NCBI GenBank assembly: GCA_027946555.1
Contig: JAPEVC010000130.1
Location: 40,659 to 104,658, forward strand
DNA length: 64,000 nucleotides
Source of the DNA: Gnomoniopsis sp. IMI 355080
Lineage: Eukaryota > Ascomycota > Sordariomycetes > Diaporthales > Gnomoniaceae
Direction of reading: 5' to 3'
Below are positions 1-10,017 of this stretch, one piece after another. A program made the translations under genes and the position numbers. Under the pieces are notes generated by a model that worked only from the letters and a program-made list of their open reading frames with translations, did not search any database and was not told the origin of the DNA. The first letter of the stretch is position 1, and every line of letters starts with the position of its first letter.

Positions 1-3000
1 AGACAGACCAGCCTGCTTTCTCAGGCTAGCACCAGCAGCATTGGCCTTGCAAGGACCTTTCGTGGTGCTCGGAACATTGAGAGGATACTCGAAATTGATG
101 GCGGTCTGTGACATGACATCACGACAAGGAATCGATAGGGAAGGTGACATGGCTTTATTTTGGGTGCGTCTAAACCACGACGCCTGACTCCGATACTGCC
201 CCGTGAGATGATGAGGCTCTCAGATGCTTCAGGCGCGGTAGATATGAGCAGGGAGTAGGGGAAGATTGCCTCGATCCGGAAAAGAACATGGGCGGACATG
301 TCACAGTCACACGCGTTCAAAGGTGTGTATAAGGCTCGGTTGTCGTCGCTGAAGGTGTGTGGAGTGAGTTGTTCAGGCGAGCAAGGCCAGGCGGCAACGG
401 CGTCTTGCGATCCAAGCGGCTGCCGCTTTTGAGGCTGTTGGGCGCTGATAGGTTACCAATACACCAACCCACCGAGGGCCAAATTTAATGGCCGCATATG
501 TAGAAAGTGCCCTACTGATGAGGGTCTTACATGCACGCCCATGCGTCGACGGGACATATGGCACCACATCCCGAGAAGTCCAGACTGCGTTCGTTTGTTC
601 AGAGCCTAAGGCAGGTAGCTCGGCTCTCGAAAAGAATCTGTGATGCAAGTCAGACTGGCGGGGTAACAGCCGGGCTGACACCGCATAGGAGCTTATAGAG
701 CAGAGGATCGCCGACTGAAAATGCCGACTCTCTTATTGCCTCACACCGACAGGCGGTCATGCAGCTTAAGCCCCCGTGTCTGCAAGCTTGGCGAATAGAG
801 TAGAGTAGTAGAACCAGATCTCATCTTGGGGGCTGAAGATCTCAAGATTTATCACTTATATCACTTGACAGTCGGTGATGAGCTAGAAAAGATATGTATT
901 ATCGGTGCGAGTGGATCCTCCGCAGGTAGTATGTATGCAAGTTTAGCGCACATGAAGGTAGCGTGACGATATTGCCCCTGAAGGACTCGGCGTTTCTGAT
1001 GGATGCTTCTGAGTTGTCAATGCGACAGACAGCAATGCATCTGCATGTAGGCTTGTAACATGCACATGTAGTGTTGCCCTCAAGATAGTTCCACACGAGT
1101 CTTGTGGTCAGACGCGTTGCGCTGGCCGAGACATCGAAAACTTAGATGCTAGACGACGAGGTTGTCAGTGACCGGGCCGGCCTGCGAAAGTCGACCTCTC
1201 TCGTATGCTGTCCACGATTGGTCTGAGATTCCTCCCAATAAGAGAAAATCGGCTTGTGGTTTTTTCTTATTGGCCAGGTACTAGCTCCGGGGATAGAATC
1301 GAACCAGTTTTAATTTCCAGCCTCGTGCACCGCTACGATGGTCTCGACAGGGCGAGCTTGTCTTGACGACGCCGGTGGCTTGGGAGCCAACCATAGCAAA
1401 CCTGTCACCAGGAACTTCACCTTTTTCTCGCGTGGGGACGGTGAGCAGGAAAAGAGAGGCCCAGTGCATGGTCGAATCAAGCATCAAGTTGACCCTCCAC
1501 CAGAGGCCCCTCGGGTCAGGAACGGGGCGCCTAGTTCCCACCTTCAAGTTGGGGCATCCCAATGTCAAAGTAGCTGCAATTGAACGTGGGAAAAGAGTCA
1601 AACTCAGGTACTCAGGGCCTGATTCTACAGATTGTTCGTGCAGAGTGAGGGGTCTAGAACGTCATTTCATCATGATGTATTCTCTCTTGGGCACCAATGG
1701 CAGCGATGTCGTCTCGGAAGTATGGTTCACATAGTACTCGCCTGCTAGCCTGGCCAGGAGCTGTTGCTCGGTCATTATCACGAAGAGTGTCTCTGTGATG
1801 TTCCCGACGATGAAAGGGGTGCAGTGTCGTCAATGACTAGGAACCAAGGGACAGAATAGATCGTTATGTCGAGTAGATGGGGTTTTTGCAGATTTCACAA
1901 CTCTCTATGCTAGCAGAAGTCTGCCTTTCTAGTGGGTGTGCAGGTGGTTTTACGCAGGTCTTTACCGTATTATCCAGGTGAGAAGGTACCTACCTAAGTA
2001 CCTCCTACCCATGCACCGCAATGCCCAGTGTCCTGCTAGCCTGCAGCCATGAACGCGCCCCGCGTTTTATTCCGCTCCACCTCTCTAGAGGTTCCATTCT
2101 GTCTTCGCATCAAAGTGCACGTCTCTCTCCAACTACTGCTGCAACTTATTAGCTTGTTGTCCTTCGCAAAGGCGCCATCTCATTCGACTGGGGACCCGAC
2201 AAGCTCAATCTTCAGTTCTTGAACACTTGACTGTCTGTCCTAGCTGGACTGTACATAGGCGCACCTGGGCAGTCGATTGATTGGCTCGAAGTCAACAGCG
2301 GCGGATACGCGCACACGGGGATTAAGAACAACTCAAGACACGCTCTGTGCCTTTGCGAGCGTCGGGCAGACTTCCCTCAAAAGCACACAATACCAGCCGG
2401 GAAAAGCTCATTGCCACTGTCCATATCACTGTCTGACGGAGTACTCGTGACGTGCCAGGCTCGTACGGATACCCAACTTCAGGTATGTGCTGTGCAGAGC
2501 CCGCTTCCTGAACTATATAACTCAGTCTGTACTATGCCTGTACATGTACTGCGACCTGCATCACCGCGCATCTTGACAGCCGCCTTCTGGTTGGTGCGCG
2601 GGGCAGATTTCCTGGCCTGACATATGGAGTGCCCAACGGCGGGCTCATCCAGTCCATCCTCTTGTCCGCGGCCGAGCCAACTGCCACAGCTGGTCTGGAT
2701 GCCGGCAGACGACGTCTGGATCCCTCTCTGACGCGATTTTGCAGCTCTCCCACGAGGCACCCAGGTCCCCGTCCATCCCCTGCCAATCTTCTCACTCCCG
2801 GCACATCCATTCAACTTCTTTCATTTTCGCTGTACCTCGCAGCCCTCGACGTCCGTCGCAGATCATCCGAGAGGTCAAGGTACTTTACTTCCCTGGACTC
2901 AGCAGCACGCAGACCCGCGCTTTCTGGCCAACGAGCACCGTTCAAACTTTCCGTCGGTGTAACCTCCAGCCCCAAACACAACACAACAACCAGGCCTGTC

Positions 3001-3319
3001 GAGAGCCACGCGACGGCCTCGGATCGACAAATTGAGTCACGCCAGCTTTCCACCAGATCCAGGATTCCGCACTTGAATTTTCTTGCCAGTTTAGGCCTGT
3101 CCCGTCCATCCATCAAGGACAGGGTCCAGAAGACACCCTGCAGCACCCATCTGGCGGCAACAGCTGCGAAGGTACCCAGCATTACCACACAGTAGGCGTC
3201 CAGTCAACGGTGTGGGACCCGCATTATTAACCGTCATACCCATCTCTGTCCGCCTCTACCTGAGGTCTTCCCCCCAACACGCAAGCGTCACTGCCACTTG
3301 CTTCACTCATTGGAGAAAA
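1..3319. other. Gene-free region upstream of hapC
   Basis: I see no supported gene here. Open frames are short, lack domain-like composition, or start without ATG (for example 2629-3195, which begins at GTG). Notable sequence: a hairpin at 1235-1273, a TACCT-type motif at 1984-2002, a CCAAT box at 2783-2787 and a reverse CCAAT at 3309-3313. The last few hundred bases are C/T-rich and probably belong to the hapC promoter and leader. Confidence 0.6.
1235..1273. repeat. 14-bp inverted repeat (hairpin)
   Basis: The arm CCAATAAGAGAAAA (1235-1248) pairs with TTTTTTCTTATTGG (1260-1273) across an 11-base loop. Thirteen pairs are Watson-Crick and one is G-T. The arms begin with CCAAT in opposite orientations. 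No flanking gene uses it as an obvious terminator. It could be a small mobile-element remnant or a structured non-coding element. Confidence 0.7.
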
Positions 3320-3380
3320 GTGAGTACCGGTAAAGAATAGTCCTGCCACGCCTTGGGGCACGACTGACGCATCTCTGCAG
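3320..3380 (+). other. Probable 5' UTR intron of hapC
   Basis: A 61-nt intron with a consensus donor (AAAA|GTGAGT), a GACTGAC branch-like site near 3362 and a CTGCAG acceptor lies 150 bases before the hapC start codon. No coding frame crosses it, so it would be a leader intron. RNA evidence is not available here. Confidence 0.6.
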
Positions 3381-3530
3381 CTTAAGGTAGACTCATCAAC
3401 TTGCAAGCCTCACTACCCTGCAACGTGTCAGGGTATCAGGGACACATCACCTTTCGCCCCAACATCTTGTACGAGGGCACTCAAACCAAGGAATTTTCAA
3501 GAAGTCCGCACCCGCTGCAGGTAGCCAAAT

Positions 3531-4546
3531 ATGTCGGATTCCCCCCAATCCCCTCCTAAGGAGGTCGAACAAGGTGTACAGTCACCAGACGAGGAAGCAC
3601 AAATGAACGATCCTCAAGACCCACAGGCAGGCGGCCTCGCCTATGAATTTGAAGTCAAGGAGCAGGACCGGTGGTTGCCGATAGCGAATGGTGCGTCTAA
3701 TTCCCTCTCCTACCCCGTCGTGATTCGTGAGGGGGTGGGTTGCTTTGGCCATCTCTGGTTTGCCGCTGCATGGCCATAGGCTGCGCTTGGATGACTGGCA
3801 TGCTTTCGCTCTGCCTCTAAAGCAACATATGCGCATATCTATTCGTCCATGTCCCACGATTCGTCCCCGGAGTCGCCAGAGGCGGCTCGTCCCTCATCTT
3901 CCAAAAGCGACAAAGCCGACAAATATGACCAGTTTGATGCTAACATACGCAACTTTGCCCCAGTCGCTAGGATCATGAAGAATGCTCTCCCAGAAAATGC
4001 CAAGATCGCGAAAGAAGCCAAGGAGTGCATGCAGGAGTGTGTAAGCGAGTTCATCTCCTTCATCACCAGTGAAGGTAGGTCAAGCTCATTGCCATCAGCT
4101 GGCAAATGCGACCATTGCTAATGGGGTCGCGTAGCGTCGGAGAAATGTCACCAAGAGAAGCGCAAGACAGTCAATGGCGAGGACATACTGTTTGCCATGA
4201 CCTCGCTGGGCTTCGAGAACTATTCTGAGGCACTCAAGATCTACCTCTCGAAATACCGCGAGGTGCGTTTCATTTATCCGCCATGATTTTTGGCACACAA
4301 CTTTACAGCCCGCAGTGGCAGGCTAATGACCTTCTGTAGCAGTCGCAGTCGAACAGGAATGACAACCAGCAGAACCGTCCTGGGAGCCAGGGGGGCTACG
4401 GTGGTCAACCAGGCGCAGCGGGGCCTTCCAATACAGGCTCGTCGACTTTCCAAGCCGGTGAGCTATCTGGTCAAGGCGCCGAAGGCCCAGATGCGACCTA
4501 CATGTATCAGCCGGGCAATGGAACTGGTGCAGGAGATGGCTACTAG
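3531..4546 (+). CDS. hapC: CCAAT-binding complex subunit HapC (NF-YB/Hap3)
   Basis: Histone-fold subunit of the heterotrimeric CCAAT-binding complex (AnCF/NF-Y), which binds CCAAT promoter boxes with HapB and HapE in the nucleus. Exons 3531-3690, 3964-4074, 4135-4262 and 4340-4546 join to 201 aa. The NF-YB core runs from EQDRWLPIANVARIMKNALP through the KRKTVNGEDILFAMTSLGFE block to KIYLSKYRE. The N-terminus is acidic and Ser/Pro-rich; the tail is Gly/Gln-rich and ends GAGDGY. Intron 1 is long (273 nt), but its position (N|V in PIANVAR) is fixed by the family sequence. The last intron ends in TAGCAG, so two in-frame acceptors differ by one Gln. Identification is close to certain from the histone fold. 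Confidence 0.96.
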
Positions 4547-6111
4547 AAGAGTTTCAGTCTCGGGTCAGACGAACCGTGGATTTACGACGAGGCAGTATCG
4601 CTGCAGCCAAACGGATCCATGGTTCTATCTCCTGTGGCCAAACCAGGAGGTCGTGGTCCTTCACAAGCGGAGCTTTTAGAAACTCAGGTCGCAGATACCG
4701 AAGTTCCAAGATCTGCCGACTGGGGAAGATGGAATAAATTGTGAGGCATGTCGAGGGTAGCCGGCGACGGGCGACGTAAACGAGAGCGACATTATTGGGG
4801 ACGGCCTTGTACGGAATACTTGCACCGTGCACACATAACAGCTATGGTGGATGTATAGGGGAAAAAAGGGGGTCTTTCAGGCTCTGTGGTCAAAAGGAAG
4901 GGACCTGTCGGACTCTGCGCGTTGTCTGGTTTGGTTAGATTCCCCCTAAAGCTTTTTCCTTACTTTTTGCGCTTCTGGGATATTGGACCTGCGACTGTGC
5001 CACTAGTACTACTTTGTCCATTCACCCTGACTACAGTCAACCTTCAAGAGCATCAACAGTCTCTGCCAGCGAGTATGAAAACAGACACGCTATAAATTTC
5101 TGGTAATTAATCGAAATGCTAAATTGACATGCTTGATGATTTCTTTTTGTCCACCGTTTCTGCTTTCTGATGAACCACGAGCCATCTTTCTGGATCTTCT
5201 GTAGGCGAGCTGACTGTGACTTATGCATCATCCCAAGTGTCACACTCCGAAAAGAAAAAAAATATAGGCATTGGTTTGCCTGTCATAGGATTTCTGAGAC
5301 ACTCGGCCTTTGCTGCGTAATCTGTGTAACCCTTCTCGATGTGTTCCTTTGCAGTTACAACTGCTTGTGTGATTTAGCCGCAGGAGGCGTGGAGATGTTG
5401 ATTGGCCCTTTATTTGGAAGCATGTTGTGCTCGCGATGGGTTGAGAAAGTGTTGGCGCGATCTTGCGATGTGTTACAAACAGGCGCAGAGAGGGGAATGG
5501 GTTGATCTGTGTGGGTTTTCCATTCGCGCCCTCCCCCCTTCCCCGTTCCACATACACAACCACTAGATAAGAAAGGTGTGGAGATCGACCACCTAACTTT
5601 CCAAGTTTTCCCGTCTGGCAATGTCTTCTTCTCACCTGTTTACGATATATCATATTCGATTCATGTTCCCATTAGAAACGACAAAACGCACGATCATGCT
5701 ATATTGTATGTAAGAAGGTAGTACCAGTGGCTGACATCGATAGGCTTATTGGTGGCCTTCATATCGCGTAAGGTGAATGTCAGGAGGCTAGTTCAAGCAG
5801 AACATATACTCATCATACAGTTCGACATGGCCACCAGAGGTCACCTGTCAACTGATTCAAAACCGGCTGAGCGGAGTAGTTTCGCAGTTCGTGAATGACC
5901 AGACTGCCATTGATGAAGTCATGCTAGTGTACAGCAAGACAACGTCATCCACTCAGCGATGAGTGAGTGGGATGATTCATCTGGCATATATGTACCTACC
6001 AAGGTATATGGGAACATTCATGGCGCTATTTATGGATTTTTGATTGTGCACAATTTTTGGCTTACAGGATTCTAGGTTCGAACCTGTTTCACTTTAAAAA
6101 AAAGAAAGACC
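4547..6111. other. Intergenic, hapC to MDR oxidoreductase
   Basis: I find no convincing gene. The longest ATG frames (about 110 aa near 5170-5505) have no recognisable features. The segment must hold the hapC 3' UTR and, at its end, the promoter of the downstream oxidoreductase. A TACCTACCAAGGTA motif lies at 5993-6006. Confidence 0.6.
6043..6085. promoter_or_regulatory. Two perfect 12-bp palindromes
   Basis: ATTGTGCACAAT (6043-6054) and AGGTTCGAACCT (6074-6085) are perfect palindromes 19 bases apart, ending 27 bases before the oxidoreductase start codon. They may bind dimeric regulators, but no factor can be named from the sequence alone. Confidence 0.4.
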
Positions 6112-7227
6112 ATGGCATTCCAATCACCTTCCACCATGCGCGCCATCGGCGTACTCCATTATGGTCCCGCATCAAACCTGCACTCCACCACGCTGCCCAC
6201 ACCCAAACCCGCAGCCCGCCAACTCCTCGTCCGCACAAAGGCCGTCTCCGTCAACCCAATCGACATCAAAGTACGCGCCGGTACCTACGATGACGCCCCA
6301 GACTACTACCCGCGCGTCAAGGCCTCCACGACACAATACAACGAGCCGCATGTGATGGGCTACGACGGCGCGGGCGTGGTGGAGGCCGTGGGCGAGGACG
6401 TGCGCCACTTCCAGCCGGGCGACGCGGTGTTTTTCCTCGCCAATCCGCTCATGCAGGGGACGTACGCCGAATTCGTCGCCGTAGACGAGCGGCATGCGGG
6501 CCACAAGCCGGCATCGCTCGACTTTGTGCAGGCGGCTGCGATGCCACTGACGTACGGCACGGCGTATGAGGCCCTCGTGGACCGGCTAGGGATCGTGCCA
6601 GGCAAAGGGGAGAAGGCCGGGCTGGTGATTATCAATGGTGGCGGTGGTGTGGGGAGCATCGCGACGCAGATTGCGCGCAAGGTGCTAGGGTTACCGGTGG
6701 TGATTACGACGGTGTCGAGGCCCGAGACGGAGGCGTTTTCGCGGTCGATGGGCGCGACGCACGTGGTGAATCACAGGGAGGATATCGTGCGGCAGATACG
6801 GGCGCTGCAGGACTTGCCCGCGGACGTGCCGTTGAAGTATGCGCTGGTGACGAGCCGCACGGAGCAGTACATTGCGCCGCTGGCCGAGGTGCTGGTCACG
6901 TTTGGCAAAGTGTGTAGTATTGTACAAGCCAAGTTCGACATGTACGGGAGCCAATTTATGAGTAAGAGCTTGACCTTTTCGTGGTGCTGGCTGTGTAGTG
7001 GCGCGTACCACGGCTACGTGAATGATCGGGAGGAGAAGCATCATGAATGGTTTGAGGAGCTGGCGCGTTTGTTGGACCAGGGCGAGTTAAAGTGTCATTT
7101 GACGAGGAGGTTAAGGCTTAATGTGGCCGGCATCAAGCAGGCGCATGAAGTTGTTGAAAATGGAACGACTGTGGGCAAGATTGCGCTTGGGGTGGATGAG
7201 GATGGTGATGGAAACGTGTTTGAGTAA
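6112..7227 (+). CDS. Zinc-free MDR oxidoreductase (quinone-reductase-like)
   Basis: Single-exon, 371-aa member of the medium-chain dehydrogenase/reductase superfamily, close to bacterial and fungal zinc-type alcohol dehydrogenase-like and quinone oxidoreductases. A GroES-like N-terminal domain (about 10-130) contains VSVNPIDIKVRAG and a GYDGAGVVEAVG turn. The Rossmann domain carries a glycine-rich NGGGGVGS at about 175-182. The structural four-Cys zinc cluster and the catalytic zinc Cys are absent, so an NADPH-dependent, zinc-independent reductase is likely. The substrate is unknown. The start at 6112 sits in a good Kozak context (GACCATGGC); an internal ATG nine codons on is the alternative. 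It is likely cytosolic, with no signal peptide seen. Confidence 0.88.
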   Translation: MAFQSPSTMRAIGVLHYGPASNLHSTTLPTPKPAARQLLVRTKAVSVNPIDIKVRAGTYDDAPDYYPRVKASTTQYNEPHVMGYDGAGVVEAVGEDVRHFQPGDAVFFLANPLMQGTYAEFVAVDERHAGHKPASLDFVQAAAMPLTYGTAYEALVDRLGIVPGKGEKAGLVIINGGGGVGSIATQIARKVLGLPVVITTVSRPETEAFSRSMGATHVVNHREDIVRQIRALQDLPADVPLKYALVTSRTEQYIAPLAEVLVTFGKVCSIVQAKFDMYGSQFMSKSLTFSWCWLCSGAYHGYVNDREEKHHEWFEELARLLDQGELKCHLTRRLRLNVAGIKQAHEVVENGTTVGKIALGVDEDGDGNVFE

Positions 7228-7824
7228 AACTTGCTAGTATTAAGCGACTTTCCCTGTATCGCAAGCTGAAGACACTGGGTGCCTCTGACCGATAGATTTC
7301 GCGCATCTTGAAGACAACAGCTCTGATAGAGTGAGACCCCCGTCGCATATCCACATGCTGTAAATATTCTTCTGAATTTTGAATGTTCTTGTTGCATTGA
7401 CCGTGTCTACTTCAACATTTCATCGTACACCCATGCTCTGGCACCCTGTGACCCGTCGGTTCCCATGCTTTGTCCAGCAAATAGCTCTTCTACAAGTCCA
7501 TTGGGAACTCGAGAAATGTTCGACTCCGGCTCCAACCCTCTGTCATCCAGCGCAGTTGTTATGCTGAGGTATGCTACGCCACGTACTTCTAACAACGCCT
7601 CTTGATGGCCATCCAAGTCTCCAGCTAATGTTCAACCGCCATGCACGCCAAGCCATATGATGCTCAAGTCAGAAAACGCCACCTGCAAGTTGTAGCAATA
7701 TGCCTTGTCATATCATGCTCATCAAACACGCATACCGAATGCTCCCTGCGTGACGACCTCGTCAACATCGGATGCGTGAATGTCTACCGCACGATTTCCT
7801 CCATACAATGGGCCAGACGACTAC
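7228..7824. other. Convergent 3' intergenic region
   Basis: This lies between the 3' ends of the oxidoreductase and the Mob-like gene. It should contain both 3' UTRs. I see no additional gene, repeat or clear hairpin. Confidence 0.6.
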
Positions 7825-9442
7825 TCAAGCTGCAACTCCACCCAATTGAAGCAGTCTCTGGCCAGCTTTGAGGTTGGCGTATTCGTAAGGCTTTGACTCT
7901 GGAGGGAAAGTGCCATTGGCAGCCCAAAGGTCGATCAGAGGTTGCATAGGCTCTAACTCATGAGGCCGGAGCATGTCGAGAGCGGTCGCGGTGAGGATAA
8001 AGTGGCTGAAACAGCTGTTGAGTTGCTTTTCGAGGTTCAGGTGATAGAAAGGCTCGGTGAAGTGGGCCCAGTAGAGGTGCGCATAGACACGGAACATTTG
8101 GCGGAAAATGGTCTGGCAAACCTCGACAAAATTCTGGGGGAAGCCCGATCGTTTGCCCACCCAGTCAGGCTCCCCAGGGCTGGTCAACTGGGAGAGAGGC
8201 GTTGTAGTAATGCTGGGGTTGTGGGCGTAAGAGACTCCAGAGGCCTCTGTGGGGAAAATCTTGGTGTCGTCAATCTTGCCCGATATCCATCGCTGCATAA
8301 GCGTAATATACTCTTGGGCCGGTAGCTCCACAGGTTCCCTTCGGCTATTGAGCCAGGTGAAGGAGTGATGCCTGTAGACTTGTTAGTACTCATACAGACA
8401 TGGAGGGAGCGGCTTCACTCACAAGCCTGCAGACATGCGTGGGCACGATGACGCGTTGCAAATCGACAGACCGTCCTCCTCCTTCTCGTGAATGACACGG
8501 ACGAAATTCCACAGATTTCGATAGTGCTCAACGACTACGTCCAACGGTTAGCCCTCGTGTCTCTCAAGCTTTGTCTCAAAAGGAGGCACCAACCTTGATG
8601 AGCGATCCATTCTCCTTGCTCAACCGTCTTTGGCCTAGCACTCAGGGTCATGAAGTTGCCCTTCACGATGTGCTTGGCGTAGTTAGGATTGAGCCACAGG
8701 GGCAGAGGACGGGGCAATTGATATGACTCAAGGTCCTGGCCTCCGGCCATGATACCTCCCTGATCGGCCATGCCTATTGTGGAGGCAAAGGAAGGGGACT
8801 TTGGCAGAGGCGGAAGGTTGGCAGACAGGCTAGCCGAGGCAGGCGATTGCGACTGGCTGCCAGAATTCTGCGTCCTGCTCAGGTCCAAGGGGGAAAGAGG
8901 CGGTTGGCTGGAGGCACTGCCAGTCTTTCCTGGTCCAGGGGATTTGCTGTTGGAGCCCCGGAACCGGGCGTTGCTATGAAAATATACGGTCAGTGGCGAA
9001 CTAACGAAGAGGTGAGGCGGTGAGGTGGTGAACTGGTCTCGTTCGGGAAAAGTGGAACTTTAGGGACTTGTGTTAGAGGGTCGGGCCGTCGGAAGCAAGA
9101 AGCAAAGAATTGACCTGTCTGTTGAAGACAAAGGCTATCCCGAGCCAAGGACGCCCAAACACAGCTGTTCAGTTGCACAGAGGGTGTTTCCTATGGCTTT
9201 GCATATCAACGAGGACGGTGGCCCAAAGGTGGCACACAGCATTGTTTCAATCCTGGACCCATGACTGAATATGCAAGTAGACTCCACGAGACGCCATCTC
9301 AAGTGGTGGAGTTGCTCAAGCAAGACACAGAGACAAGGAGGGATAGAGCTCTTATACCAGTACTCGTGCAGTGTGGGTTGAGGTGGGGTGAAGTGCTGAA
9401 CAGGTAGAGAGACACTCACATCCCAGAGAAGAGATTGGACAT
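7825..9442 (-). CDS. Mob2-like NDR kinase activator (Mob/phocein family)
   Basis: Mob proteins bind and activate NDR/LATS kinases, which control polarity and septation. Exons on the minus strand are 9442-9420, 8973-8594, 8534-8423 and 8371-7825, joining to 353 aa. The first exon encodes only MSNLFSG plus two bases, and its intron is long (446 nt). After a Ser/Pro-rich N-terminus, the core shows IVKGNF, GEWIA, CPRMSAG and a terminal LEPMQPLID, resembling Mob2 (LVKGSF, EWIA, MNAG) more than Mob1. The zinc ligands are intact: C160-X4-C165 and H270-X4-H275. About 35 residues (roughly 214-248) are inserted between FPT and FPQNF. Mob2 is preferred; another Mob subclass is possible. Confidence 0.82.
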
Positions 9443-10017
9443 GGCCAATGACGGTACAGTACCACGAGATGAGCCTTGTTGGCAGCGATCGAAGTCTGCG
9501 GGGAACTCGGGACAGAGAGCTCTCTTCTTTGTATGTGGTGCTTGTTTGACGCCTCGGCTTTGGGGGTGTCGAAAGAGGGCAAGCGAGCAAGATCGTTCTT
9601 TGCTGTGCTTATAAGTTAGGCCAAAATGGACGCCGACTGCAAAATAAGGGGTCAAGCCCACTGTGCGGCGCCTGGGAAGGGAAACTGCCATGCCAAGAGA
9701 CTGTAACACAGGGGTTCACTAAGGTGACATCACACTAAGCCAATTTGAGCCACCCAGACTGTGAATTCCACCCAGGCTTTGCCTGCCAACATCTTTCAAC
9801 AGCGCCGAGCTTTGAACCTTGGAGTCTACCAAAAGAGGCTACCAACTACAACTTGCAAACAACCTCAATTCCTCATCCTGAACTTTCAGACATTTGGATA
9901 GACTCCTACCTCCGTCTTGCTTACAGGATCGACTCCCCGACAGCTGTCCCTAAGAGCCTTCAATACTTTCATTACCCTTTCCCATATCAAAGAGCTCCAA
10001 CAGCCCCCATCGCCGCC
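9443..10017. promoter_or_regulatory. Bidirectional promoter, Mob-like and LEO1
   Basis: 575 bases separate the two divergent start codons. The LEO1 frame stays open upstream to 9745 but contains no ATG before 10018, so this is treated as leader. I recognise no specific factor site. Confidence 0.55.

Noticed and set aside
1285..1300. B-box-like sequence (GGTTCGATTC on the minus strand) resembling a tRNA T-arm
   Set aside because: The T-stem does not pair beyond three bases, and no matching acceptor strand or anticodon arm is found upstream.
2629..3195. 188-codon open frame upstream of hapC
   Set aside because: It starts at GTG, has low-complexity Ser/Arg composition and sits in a C/T-rich promoter or leader region.
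6060..6090. tRNA-like GGTTCGAACC
   Set aside because: It is the core of a palindrome; no cloverleaf can be built and no T-run terminator follows.
9745..10017. N-terminal extension of LEO1
   Set aside because: The frame is open, but the first ATG is at 10018 and the extension lacks Leo1-like sequence.
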